64,000 nucleotides of DNA. It comes from Chryseobacterium endalhagicum. Lineage in GTDB: Bacteria; Bacteroidota; Bacteroidia; Flavobacteriales; Weeksellaceae. Below are positions 34,085-41,897 of this stretch, piece by piece. Position 1 is the stretch's first letter. Each line of letters starts with the position of its first letter. The notes beneath the pieces were generated by a model. It was not told the origin of the DNA and did no database searches. It saw only the letters and a list, made by a program, of their open reading frames with translations. The stretch lies in contig NZ_JAELVM010000002.1 in assembly GCF_016745235.1 (NCBI RefSeq), forward strand, positions 1,150,496-1,214,495, given 5' to 3'. The translations under genes and the position numbers were made by a program.

Positions 34085-34290
34085 GAACCTTCCACAATGG
34101 TAATGACTTTTTCCGGCAATCCACCCTAATATTCTTTATCCAATTCATAAGCATCTTTTCTTAAGACTAAAAAATTAAGAGTATAGCTGAATGCCAAAGC
34201 TGAAGGATAATTTGGATGAATTGAACTGGAAATAAAATTCTTGTTTGTCGGGCTTGAAGCAATCTATAAGACGATCGAGATTCGTATGAT
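34085..34290 (-). pseudogene. Remnant of a second VKOR-thioredoxin gene (C39-like part)
   Basis: Read on the minus strand, this stretch encodes fragments such as HPNYPSALAFSYTLNF, DAYELDKEY and LPEKVITIV that match the N-terminus of the intact gene at 32364 (HPNYPSALAFSDTLNF, DAYELDKEY, LPEEFIAIV). A TAG replaces the Trp codon after DAYELDKEY, another TAG lies near the start, and the frame shifts between blocks. Only about the first 65 residues' worth remains; the VKOR and thioredoxin parts are gone. It lies between the intact gene and the GLPGLI gene, so the locus once held two copies. Confidence 0.85.
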
Positions 34291-34325
34291 AATTTTGTGT
34301 TTATAAATTATTAGGAAGATAATAA

Positions 34326-35141
34326 TTAATTTTTAAGTAAGTCAAGTTCGATAATATTATTGTCTTTTTTTAAGTCTTCAAGCGCCACATTTTCAAATTG
34401 GCGAAAAATTTCATTTCCGGAGTGAAAAACACCGTTAGCATCTGTTTGGTCTGGAAAAGCACCAACTGAACCTGCCATCGGATTTTTTCTGAAATTTTTA
34501 TAGATTTTTACATATTTTGGATAAGTAATTTTCAGATCTTTAAAATTATTCACGTAAGGATAATTGAAGTCGCCTTTTGTGGCTTTTATTCCTTTTAATT
34601 CAAAACTGTGGCTTTTGTGAACATCCTCTATTTTAAGTATCAATCCTGGAAGTCCAAAAAATTTATACGGACCACTTTGTATCGGAATCTCTTTTGCAAA
34701 CCATGCAATCCACCTTCTGCCTCCAAACTCTGTAGTTGCTTTTTGCACAGCATACCCTAAAATATGATTAAACTCCGCAAGTATATTCCATTTTAAATCT
34801 ATATTCTGGCTAACTGAATATCTATAAGGTTCAAGAGATGTAATAAATTCAATTTTTTGAGTATTAATATCTCTAACGACTCTATCTTTATTCATTTTTT
34901 TGTTAAAAGGCATGGAGAAGATTCCTTTTTTTAAATCTGCATTCATTGTTGAATCTGATTTGTGCTTTTCAAAACTATAGAATTCTGATTTATCATGACC
35001 AATATTCAAAACCATTATTTCTTTCTCTAAATTTTTCACGGTAGAATCAGGAATAGATTTGTATTCATAGAAAAATTGTTTGTTTTGACCAAAAATATTA
35101 ATTGATATAAAAATAAGAATTATGATTTTAGTTGTATTCAT
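34326..35141 (-). CDS. GLPGLI family exported protein
   Basis: 271 residues with a signal peptide (IIILIFISINIFGQ) and the family's name motif, FFGLPGLILKIED, near residue 160. It also has WIAWFAKEIPIQSGPYKFFG, the usual block just before it. GLPGLI proteins are found only in Bacteroidota, often in several copies; their function is unknown. A second member sits at 49403 at the end of the grasp-with-SPASM locus, so both peptide loci in this window carry one. It starts 69 bases after the stop of peptide 3. Confidence 0.92.
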   Translation of the reverse strand: MNTTKIIILIFISINIFGQNKQFFYEYKSIPDSTVKNLEKEIMVLNIGHDKSEFYSFEKHKSDSTMNADLKKGIFSMPFNKKMNKDRVVRDINTQKIEFITSLEPYRYSVSQNIDLKWNILAEFNHILGYAVQKATTEFGGRRWIAWFAKEIPIQSGPYKFFGLPGLILKIEDVHKSHSFELKGIKATKGDFNYPYVNNFKDLKITYPKYVKIYKNFRKNPMAGSVGAFPDQTDANGVFHSGNEIFRQFENVALEDLKKDNNIIELDLLKN

Positions 35142-35161
35142 TATATTTTTTTATTTAAAAC

Positions 35162-35191
35162 AAAAGGCTGTCAAATGATTATTCAACAGCC
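35162..35191 (-). terminator. Terminator of the peptide 3 gene
   Basis: On the minus strand GGCTGT...ACAGCC (35166-35171 with 35086+100-35191) forms a hairpin followed by TTTTGTTTT. It lies 20 bases after the stop of peptide 3 and would separate it from the GLPGLI gene. Confidence 0.65.
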
Positions 35192-35210
35192 CCAATGATT
35201 TTTGTCGATT

Positions 35211-35393
35211 TTAACAAGCTCTTAAAAAATAACCTGATGGACAATTGCTGCCAATACTACATGCACCGCAAGTATATAGATCAGAGCAACATTTATAAGT
35301 GCCTTCTCCTTCACTATATTCCTCGTCAACCGTTGATCCTAAACCTTTCAGATTTTTCAATTCTTTTCTTGAAAGCTTTTTTAAATTTTTCAT
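35211..35393 (-). CDS. Leader-type peptide with six cysteines and a non-canonical leader end (peptide 3)
   Basis: 60 residues. The leader MKNLKKLSRKELKNLKGLG matches those of peptides 1 and 2 but ends Gly-Leu-Gly instead of Gly-Gly. The core has six Cys (CC-5-C-2-C-5-C-8-C). An in-frame start 48 codons upstream is unlikely, because it would run through the shared promoter region and because MKNLKKL is the family start. It is transcribed away from the XRE regulator at 35545. Whether the transporter cuts the altered site is open. Confidence 0.85.
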   Translation of the reverse strand: MKNLKKLSRKELKNLKGLGSTVDEEYSEGEGTYKCCSDLYTCGACSIGSNCPSGYFLRAC

Positions 35394-35544
35394 AATAAAT
35401 TTATTTTCATTTTGTGTCAGTATTGACATTTCAAAACTAAAAATAAATACATCACATATATAAGAAATAATTTGCGATTTTTTGGCAATTTTTTTTGCAA
35501 TGTTTGAGCATATTTTGCGTATTCTTGCTTTAAACATAAATGAT
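35394..35544. promoter_or_regulatory. Divergent control region of peptide 3 and its XRE regulator
   Basis: The 151 bases hold repeated TTTGC-type words: TTTGCGATTTTTTGGCAA, TTTTTTGCAATG, and TATTTTGCGTATT at 35511-35523. The last 13 bases recur exactly, inverted, at 36127-36139 on the far side of the regulator gene. They are candidate operators for the XRE protein. No clear TAnnTTTG element was placed for either gene. Confidence 0.4.
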
Positions 35545-35916
35545 ATGATTCAGGAAAAATTAAGAAATCTGAGAAAGCAAAAAGGCTTGTCTCAGGTAAT
35601 GATGGCAAAAATATTATCAACAGATACTTCCAATTACTCCCGTAAAGAGCGTGGTGAAACCAGAATTCATGACGATGAATGGAGAAAACTTGCGAATGCT
35701 TTAGAAGTTCCGGTAGAAATGATAAAAGAGAATGATAATAACTTTACTTCCCTGCATGATAAACAGACATCGAAAGATTCTGAAACAGAGGGAAATGTAA
35801 ATTATTATATGCCAGGTTTTGTGATTGACAGTTTACGGGAATATATTATTTTACTTAAAGAAGAGAATAATGTATTAAAAAGTAAGTTAGAAGAATTAAA
35901 GACTAAAATACGATAA
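35545..35916 (+). CDS. XRE-family transcriptional regulator (paralogue of 44333)
   Basis: 123 residues. An N-terminal XRE helix-turn-helix (about 3-58: LRNLRKQKGLSQVMMAKIL, DTSNYSRKERGETRI) is followed by a linker and a C-terminal coiled coil (YIILLKEENNVLKSKLEELKTK). An ATG 21 codons upstream is in frame, but MIQEKLRNLRKQKG matches the start of the paralogue at 44333. It is divergent from peptide 3, and the paralogue is divergent from the RiPP precursor, so each is probably the local switch of its peptide locus. Confidence 0.92.
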   Translation: MIQEKLRNLRKQKGLSQVMMAKILSTDTSNYSRKERGETRIHDDEWRKLANALEVPVEMIKENDNNFTSLHDKQTSKDSETEGNVNYYMPGFVIDSLREYIILLKEENNVLKSKLEELKTKIR

Positions 35917-35928
35917 TATATTTTTTAT

Positions 35929-35960
35929 AGACTGCTCTAAAATAGACAGTCTTTTTTTTC
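35929..35960 (+). terminator. Terminator after the XRE gene
   Basis: AGACTG (35929-35934) pairs with CAGTCT (35947-35952), followed by eight Ts. Confidence 0.7.
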
Positions 35961-36322
35961 GAAGAATTTTGAGATAAAAAGTAGTTTTCAAACTGGCAAA
36001 ATCTGAAAATAAGGAAAATCTCAGGTGTTTTGGAAAAGGATTTTTTTGACGGATAAAATTTGAATTCCTTTTTTTGACTTTTTTACCTCTATTTTGAAAA
36101 TAACTCTAATTTTTCGATTCAGAAAAAATACGCAAAATAAGAATGTTTTATCTTTAAACAAATGTTTAATTTTATAAGAGTATAATAGGTGAAATAAAAT
36201 TTAAATGATGAATTTGGAGAGAATTGGTTATTTCGGTGAATTTATAATTCTCAATGGTGAACTCAAAAAAACTTAAAAAATCATAAATTTTTCTTAAAGT
36301 TTGAAAAAAGGGTAAAAATGTT
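35961..36322. other. Very AT-rich gene-free region
   Basis: No gene is seen. It holds the inverted copy of the 13-base word TATTTTGCGTATT at 36127-36139. The base composition is lower in G+C than the flanking genes, and it may be leftover DNA from the peptide locus. Confidence 0.5.
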
Positions 36323-36323
36323 T

Positions 36324-36448
36324 TTGTAGTTATAAAATATATTGTACTTTTACATCGCCTTGAATGAGGGAACAAGTCAAGGTAATAAATTTTTTTTCAT
36401 CATTTGTGTTTTTAGAATCGTATCGCCTGATACGATTCTTTTTTTTTG
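36324..36448 (+). ncRNA. Candidate small RNA with its own promoter and terminator
   Basis: A TTG box (36324-36326) and a weak -7 element TACTTTTA (36345-36352) are 18 bases apart. The following 85 bases hold a hairpin CCTTGA...TCAAGG (36358-36363, 36377-36382) with a 13-base loop, then a strong terminator, AGAATCGTATC (36414-36424) with GATACGATTCT (36429-36439) and nine Ts. No open frame lies inside. The terminator also sits just after the DUF3810 gene on the other strand, so it might serve only as a bidirectional terminator. Confidence 0.4.
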
Positions 36449-36452
36449 TTTA

Positions 36453-37511
36453 TTACTTTTCGTAATTCAAAAGGAGATCAATAAAGTAAGAATAAGTAAC
36501 CGCACCTTCCTGCTGGTTGCTTTTTAAGAACAGGTTATTCGTAAACCCGAAGAAATCATCCAGCCAGCCCTGATGTCTGAGGATAAAACTTCTTTCATAT
36601 AACCGGTCTCTTTTCATGGCAGGAGAATAGCCGTTTAGCACAGATTTCACAAATTCCGGATCTTCTTCTACAATAAACCTTAAAAGGCTTTTTAATGTAA
36701 AATATTCAGTGCTGTATTTCAGTTCCGGATTTTTAGCACGGATGCCAATCAGGTAGCCTACAAAATTAGCTTCCTGTTCTCTGGCGAAACCAAGCTGGTG
36801 AGAGCTTTCATGAGCAGATGTAAAAGGAATCAGAGTGTGGGGAAGCCTGGAGTTATACTGTGCTTCCGCTGTAAAAGGATTGTAGTAACCCAGTATTCCT
36901 GTAAAATTCATTACATTTTTAAAAAGGCTGGGTTTAAAAGAATTGATCTGCGGAGCTTTTTTACCGGAGATGTATTTGGGCAAGAGAGCCTGCTGCTGAA
37001 GAATTTCCTTCTGGATCGAGGTAAGATCGGTGATTATAAATATTCCGTTTTTATCTTCATGTACAGATGCTCTGGTCGTTTTGCACCGTTCGAGATACCG
37101 TAAGGCCAGTTCCTTTGCTCTGCCAATTTCCGGATCTTTCTGGCTTAACAATTTTTTAATAACCGGAGTCTGGAAATACAGCATTCCCCAAAAGATCTGA
37201 TAGATAAAGTAAAAGATATTAATGGTCATTAAAAGCTTTAAGAGGCCATTATTTCTGCTTTTCTTTCTAAAACATAGAATAATACAGTACAAAAGAAAAA
37301 CGCCCAATACAATATACATAAGATCTCCAAAGGAAAAGGGAATCCAGCTGAAAAGCAGCTGATGGATTTTTTTCTGCCATTCAAAGAAAAGCTCAAATAA
37401 AGAAATCATCACACCCAGCTTCGAGAAGCCATAGAACAAAAGAAATTGGGCAAGTAATACACCTGCCCAAAATCTTTTTTTATATATTGTTTTTCCAGTA
37501 TTAATGTCCAC
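36453..37511 (-). CDS. DUF3810 protein, probable zinc metallopeptidase
   Basis: About 352 residues of the DUF3810 family. Three N-terminal membrane helices (about 14-120) are followed by a soluble domain. The segment SAHESSHQLGFAREQEANFVGYL holds an HExxH motif (about H234-E235-x-x-H238) plus a downstream Glu (about 247), the layout of a gluzincin-like zinc site. The frame has no ATG near its start. GTG at 37511 is chosen because it overlaps the end of the transporter gene by only a few bases; a TTG at 37538 is possible. It is co-directional with the MFS gene. Confidence 0.85.
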   Translation of the reverse strand: MDINTGKTIYKKRFWAGVLLAQFLLFYGFSKLGVMISLFELFFEWQKKIHQLLFSWIPFSFGDLMYIVLGVFLLYCIILCFRKKSRNNGLLKLLMTINIFYFIYQIFWGMLYFQTPVIKKLLSQKDPEIGRAKELALRYLERCKTTRASVHEDKNGIFIITDLTSIQKEILQQQALLPKYISGKKAPQINSFKPSLFKNVMNFTGILGYYNPFTAEAQYNSRLPHTLIPFTSAHESSHQLGFAREQEANFVGYLIGIRAKNPELKYSTEYFTLKSLLRFIVEEDPEFVKSVLNGYSPAMKRDRLYERSFILRHQGWLDDFFGFTNNLFLKSNQQEGAVTYSYFIDLLLNYEK

Positions 37512-38946
37512 TGCCTTTTGATATTTTGTCCAGATCAATACCCTGAGATTTTAAGATCCCTGTTACACGGATTGCATAGAACGCAAGATAAGCAAAACAG
37601 ATAACACCTACTACATAACTCATATGAATAGTCGTTAAATCAGCAATATATCCCTGAATTAAACTTACAATACCTCCACCCATAATCATCATAATCAGTA
37701 ATCCGGAGCCCTGGTTGGTGTGCTTACCAAGACCGTTGATCGCAAGAGCAAAAATACAAGGCCAAAGCGTAGAACAGAATAGCCCGACACTGGTAAAGGC
37801 ATACACAGATACCATTCCTGAGGTAAACATTCCGATCAGTAAAGCCGCGATACCCGCTACAGAGAAGATTAAAAGCATTCTTGCCGGGTTTCCTTTACTC
37901 ATGATATCACAGATGATCATTACAATAATAACAGCGCCGTAAACATAGAACGGAGAAAGGTCGTGCTTGGCAATAGCATTAACCAGTAAGAATACACCAA
38001 ATGCCAGGTAAGGAGCCAGGAATCTTAAGATCTTTTTGAATCCCGCATTCAGGTCAAAGGCTTCTACAGCACCTGTCCAACGGCCAATCATCAATGAAGC
38101 CCAGTACAATGAAATATAAGGAGCCACATCTTTTGTTTCAAAACCTAAGCTTTTTTCCATATAAGCAGGAAGGTTACTCGCTGTAGAAACTTCTACGCCT
38201 ACATAGACAAAAATCGCGATCATACCCATCACCAATTGAGGGTACTGAAAAGCTGATGTTTTGTGATCTCCCGGAACTGCATCATCCGTATCCTTTGTAT
38301 TGGTAGGAGTGATGGCCGGAAGAGAGGAGAATTTAAGCATGATGGCTACTAATACGAATGCCGCACCAAGCATAAGATAAGGAATCTTTACACTCTCAAT
38401 GCTTGCTTCCGTATTGGCTGCCGAAGCAGACCCGAAAATAGCAAATGATACAAGAAGCGGCCCGATGGTCGTTCCCAGGTTGTTAATCCCTCCCGCCATG
38501 GTCAGTCTTTGAGATCCTGTTTCAGTAGGACCTACTTCTATGGCCAGTGGATTGGCAACAATCTGCTGTAAAGAGAACCCGAGACCTACAATAAAGAGTC
38601 CGGAGATCATTAAAGGAAACGATGCCATATTAGCTGCCGGATAAAACAGTAAAGTTCCAGCCGCAGAAATAAGGAGGCCTAAAATTAAGCCGTTTTTGTA
38701 ACCTATTTTGTTAATCAAATCCTGTTTCAAACCTTTTGAAACCGCCATATAAATCAGGGAACCTACTGTGTAAGCCACGTAGAAACAGATCTGTACGAGC
38801 ATACTTTCAGTTTGGGATAATTTAAAGGCTTTTTGGAAAACCGGGATCAGAATATCGTTACTTGCCGCAACGAATCCCCAGAAAAAGAACACAGTAACCA
38901 GAGGAATAAACTGTCCCCAATTGGTTTGTTTAGAATAATTTGACAT
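37501..38946 (-). CDS. Sugar transporter of the FucP/GluP branch of the major facilitator superfamily
   Basis: 481 residues with twelve predicted membrane helices, like the glucose/galactose or fucose proton symporters. The family features FFFWGFVAASNDILIP, VGPTETGSQRLTMAGGINNLGTTIGP and GLFCSTLWPCIFALAINGLG are present. The start MSNYSKQTNWGQ at 38946 is chosen over a TTG eight codons upstream. A TATATTTG -7 element (plus-strand 38968-38975) lies 21 bases before it. Its end overlaps the DUF3810 start. The substrate cannot be decided by eye. Confidence 0.9.
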   Translation of the reverse strand: MSNYSKQTNWGQFIPLVTVFFFWGFVAASNDILIPVFQKAFKLSQTESMLVQICFYVAYTVGSLIYMAVSKGLKQDLINKIGYKNGLILGLLISAAGTLLFYPAANMASFPLMISGLFIVGLGFSLQQIVANPLAIEVGPTETGSQRLTMAGGINNLGTTIGPLLVSFAIFGSASAANTEASIESVKIPYLMLGAAFVLVAIMLKFSSLPAITPTNTKDTDDAVPGDHKTSAFQYPQLVMGMIAIFVYVGVEVSTASNLPAYMEKSLGFETKDVAPYISLYWASLMIGRWTGAVEAFDLNAGFKKILRFLAPYLAFGVFLLVNAIAKHDLSPFYVYGAVIIVMIICDIMSKGNPARMLLIFSVAGIAALLIGMFTSGMVSVYAFTSVGLFCSTLWPCIFALAINGLGKHTNQGSGLLIMMIMGGGIVSLIQGYIADLTTIHMSYVVGVICFAYLAFYAIRVTGILKSQGIDLDKISKGSGH

Positions 38947-38985
38947 GTTTGTTAAAAATTTCGCAAACAAATATAACTATTTCTT

Positions 38986-39714
38986 TTAAATAGAGTGTTC
39001 CAGCAATGTTTTTTTTATTTCATTATAAGCCTCTGTTTTTAGGTCTCTTGGAGAATCGGAAGGCTGAATGATTCCGTTGAAATATACCTTTACGCGTCCT
39101 GGATAGCCTTTTGAGCTGTCGAAAGGGAAAATTTCCTTAAGGCCTATAAAAGTATACACGGCAATCGGGGAGTGGTGTTTTGAAGATAAAGTGAATGCCC
39201 CGTCCTTAAATTCGTCCAGGATAATGGAAGTATCATCCGGTACGCCGCCTTCGGGAAATATGGCAATGCTGTTGCCCTCTTCCATTTTTTCAGCGCATCT
39301 TCTGTAGACGTCTGCACGGCTTCTCGCACTGCCCCGGTCTACCATCACACATATCCTTTTATATATGGTACCGAAAATCGGGATTTTTACCAATTCCTTT
39401 TTACCTACAAAACAAATGGGATGGTGCGGCATCAGGATGCAGGTAAGCATAATATCCATGATGGAGGTATGATTCGAAATGAAAACATACGGCTTGCTTT
39501 TATCTTTTTTATCGTCGGAAAGGTGGGTAAGATCATATCTCAGGCCCATACCGTAAAACATTCCGAAACACCAGATACGGATGAATTTGTAAGCGTATTT
39601 GTAATGCTTTTTGCTGAATGATAAAATATAGACCGGAATTCCTAAGGTAACCGTTAAGACAAATGCCAGTAGCAGCAGCCAGAATCTCCAGAGGTAATTT
39701 AAAATTTTTGTCAC
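38986..39714 (-). CDS. 1-acyl-glycerol-3-phosphate acyltransferase-like protein
   Basis: 242 residues of the PlsC/LPLAT family, which transfers fatty acyl chains to lysophosphatidic acid or similar lipids in the inner membrane. The catalytic motif is N-H82-T-S-I-M-D87 (HX4D), and the second motif is FPEGGVPD (about 153-160). An N-terminal membrane helix (WLLLLAFVLTVTLGIPVYIL) anchors it. The GtrA-like gene lies 3 bases upstream on the same strand, so the two are co-transcribed. Flavobacteria have several such acyltransferases, so a true PlsC role is not certain. Confidence 0.9.
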   Translation of the reverse strand: MTKILNYLWRFWLLLLAFVLTVTLGIPVYILSFSKKHYKYAYKFIRIWCFGMFYGMGLRYDLTHLSDDKKDKSKPYVFISNHTSIMDIMLTCILMPHHPICFVGKKELVKIPIFGTIYKRICVMVDRGSARSRADVYRRCAEKMEEGNSIAIFPEGGVPDDTSIILDEFKDGAFTLSSKHHSPIAVYTFIGLKEIFPFDSSKGYPGRVKVYFNGIIQPSDSPRDLKTEAYNEIKKTLLEHSI

Positions 39715-39717
39715 TGC

Positions 39718-40176
39718 TTAACCGTTAAAAATTACTTTCTTTTTTACTGAATAATTAAGAATGGAAACCAGAAGGATCGCCGCGATCTTACTGATCATTT
39801 CCGGGCTTAAGGTATAAAAAATTAAATTGATATTGTCCTTAAATATAAAGCTATAGAAAATCTGGAAGAATGCTAAGCTTAATAAGGTAGAAACAAAAGA
39901 AACCCCCATGAAATAAACAAATTCTTTTCTTTTGGAGTGTTTTCCTCTTTCAAAAACAAACCAGATGCTCAGGAAGTAATTCGTAATGATCCCACAGCAT
40001 GTAGAGAAAATATTACTTAAAGGATAATGAATACCGTGAAAATTGGTTTCTCCGGAGAAAAAATGCGGGAGATAGGTACTGAATGCCTTGAAGCTTCCAA
40101 TTTCTACAATGGCACTGAGCCCGCCGGCTATAATGAAGAACAAAACCTGTTTCTGGCGTATTAGTAATTCTCTCAT
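39718..40176 (-). CDS. GtrA family membrane protein
   Basis: 152 residues with four membrane helices, matching the GtrA family of polyprenyl-phosphate-linked sugar flippase-like proteins (FFIIAGGLSAIVEIGSF, SFVSTLLSLAFFQIFYSFIF, KIAAILLVSILNYSVKKKVIF). The usual partner, a GtrB-type glycosyltransferase, is not in the window. It starts the two-gene unit with the acyltransferase. Confidence 0.9.
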   Translation of the reverse strand: MRELLIRQKQVLFFIIAGGLSAIVEIGSFKAFSTYLPHFFSGETNFHGIHYPLSNIFSTCCGIITNYFLSIWFVFERGKHSKRKEFVYFMGVSFVSTLLSLAFFQIFYSFIFKDNINLIFYTLSPEMISKIAAILLVSILNYSVKKKVIFNG

Positions 40177-40690
40177 TCAATATATATGAAAGTGCAAATT
40201 TATAATTATATGTTAATAATGTAAGAATAAAAGATTATTTTAAAATGAAATAATTGGGCATCTCATTGATTTACAATTTGATATTGCTTTGTTTAATGGC
40301 TGTGGATGCCGGAATGAGACACAAAAGAATATAAAACCCGGCGTCTTTCCGAAATCTTTTATGACATCAAAATGTCCTGAAAATTAATTTATAATGAATA
40401 TAAAAACAGACCGTCAAAATAAAAATCCCGGTACCATAAAGGGCTGGCGGTGGTTTGAAAAAATCACTGCTGAAATATTGTGATAAGCATATGTTAAACA
40501 ATGAAAAAAGTTGTTAAATTTTTTTTTTGAATCAAAATAATTTCTAAATTTAGTATTCAGAATGATGTAACCAAAACCTGATAATAAATTCATTTTCAAC
40601 TTCTTGTGTTGATGGTTTTTTCTATCTTGTAATGTGCGGTATAACGCATACTACCTTAATTTTTACGACCCAACTTATAACAATATTTGT
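40177..40690. other. Gene-free spacer between divergent genes
   Basis: 514 AT-rich bases. I see no gene, tRNA or strong hairpin. A near-match to a -7 element (AATATTTG, about 40684-40691) lies at the start of the next gene. Confidence 0.5.
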
Positions 40691-40954
40691 ATGAAAAGTC
40701 AAAACAAATACAGAAAATTCCAGCTTCAGCAAAAAAATATTGAGGCTCTTGAGAGAGAAAATTCCCGCTTCAAAAGAGTGTATTCAGAGTATGAAAATAT
40801 GGCAGACGAACTGTGGAATCTTGAAAATTCCACCAACGAACCTGTGCCCGATGATTTTATTAACGCCATCATGCTTCAGAGTTCCTATCTGGAAGACGAA
40901 ATCGAAGACTGGCTTTTAAAGTTCAACAGTCAAAAAACTGATATAAAACAGTAG
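40691..40954 (+). CDS. Small coiled-coil protein of unknown function
   Basis: 87 residues, mostly helical and charged (QLQQKNIEALERENSRFKRVYSEYENMADELWNLEN split by a loop at STNEPVPDD, then YLEDEIEDWLLKF). It suggests a short antiparallel coiled coil. A GTG start 19 codons upstream (40634) is in frame, but ATG 40691 removes an unlikely Tyr/Asn-rich start. No family recognised. It stands alone, 75 bases before the kinase gene. Confidence 0.65.
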   Translation: MKSQNKYRKFQLQQKNIEALERENSRFKRVYSEYENMADELWNLENSTNEPVPDDFINAIMLQSSYLEDEIEDWLLKFNSQKTDIKQ

Positions 40955-41029
40955 AAGCTTCCGTTCTGTTTTTAAACGCTATTTGAAGATAAATTCATAA
41001 TTTAGCATCCTTAAACTAAAATGTAATAT

Positions 41030-41881
41030 ATGGTTGCTATTGTGGATAGTGGTTCTACCAAGTCAGATTGGGTGATCCTTGATGATTTCAAAAAAGTGTT
41101 TTTAAAGACAGAAACCATCGGCTTTAATCCCAATTTTATCAACAGAGAACTTATTGTTCCTGAAATAGAAAAAAACAGCAGCCTTATATTGGTTAAAAAT
41201 TCTATTACGAAGATCTTTTTTTATGGTTCAGGATGCGGTGTGAAAAAAAACTGTGAAACCATAGAAGAAGAATTGAGAAAAATATTCACAAAAGCTGATA
41301 TGGTGGTGAGAGAAGATCTCATGGCCGCAGCTTATGCTGCCTACAGTGGAAAACCTGCTGTAGTCTGTATTTTGGGAACAGGATCCAATTCATGCTATTT
41401 CGACGGTAAAGACATTAAAATAGAACTTCCTTCACTGGGGTTTCTCATGGGCGACGAAGGAAGCGGAAGTGCCATTGGAAAACAGCTGGTGCGAAGATAT
41501 TTCATGAAAAAACTGCCGGAAGATCTTCATGCAGAATTTGACCGTAATTACGGACTGAAAATAGAAGATGCCTTGAAAAATATGTATCACAGTCCGAGAC
41601 CTAATGCCTGGCTGGCAGATTTCAACAAATTTGTTATCGAAAGAAAGGATCATCCTTACTTTAAAAATATGGTATATGAAGAAATGAAAAACTTCTTCGA
41701 GTATCAGGTTATTCCTTATAAAGAATCAAAAGAAGCCGAGATCAATTTCATCGGCTCTATCGCCTATTATTATGAAGAGACCCTTCGTGCTGTTGCGGAA
41801 GAGTTTCATTTAAATGTAGGACACGTTGTTCAGAAACCTATCGAAAGTTTAGTAGACTACCATATTAAGTATATACTTTAA
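41030..41881 (+). CDS. BadF/BadG-type ATPase, N-acetylglucosamine kinase-like
   Basis: 283 residues of the ASKHA fold. Phosphate-1 motif DSGSTKSDW at residues 6-14, phosphate-2 motif ILGTGSNSCYF (about 124-134) and GDEGSGSAIG (about 147-156) agree with bacterial GlcNAc kinases of the BadF/BadG group. It would phosphorylate amino sugars freed by cell-wall turnover or chitin use. It is followed 16 bases later by the malic enzyme gene; the pair recurs in flavobacteria from memory, but the functional link is not clear. Confidence 0.88.
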   Translation: MVAIVDSGSTKSDWVILDDFKKVFLKTETIGFNPNFINRELIVPEIEKNSSLILVKNSITKIFFYGSGCGVKKNCETIEEELRKIFTKADMVVREDLMAAAYAAYSGKPAVVCILGTGSNSCYFDGKDIKIELPSLGFLMGDEGSGSAIGKQLVRRYFMKKLPEDLHAEFDRNYGLKIEDALKNMYHSPRPNAWLADFNKFVIERKDHPYFKNMVYEEMKNFFEYQVIPYKESKEAEINFIGSIAYYYEETLRAVAEEFHLNVGHVVQKPIESLVDYHIKYIL

Positions 41882-41897
41882 TAAAAAACAAAATTCT

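Noticed and set aside
35394..35537. 48-codon N-terminal extension of peptide 3
   Set aside because: It crosses the divergent control region, and the MKNLKKL start agrees with peptides 1 and 2.
40414..40599. 61-codon minus-strand frame in the 40.2-40.7 kb spacer
   Set aside because: No signal, domain or promoter; chance frame in AT-rich DNA.
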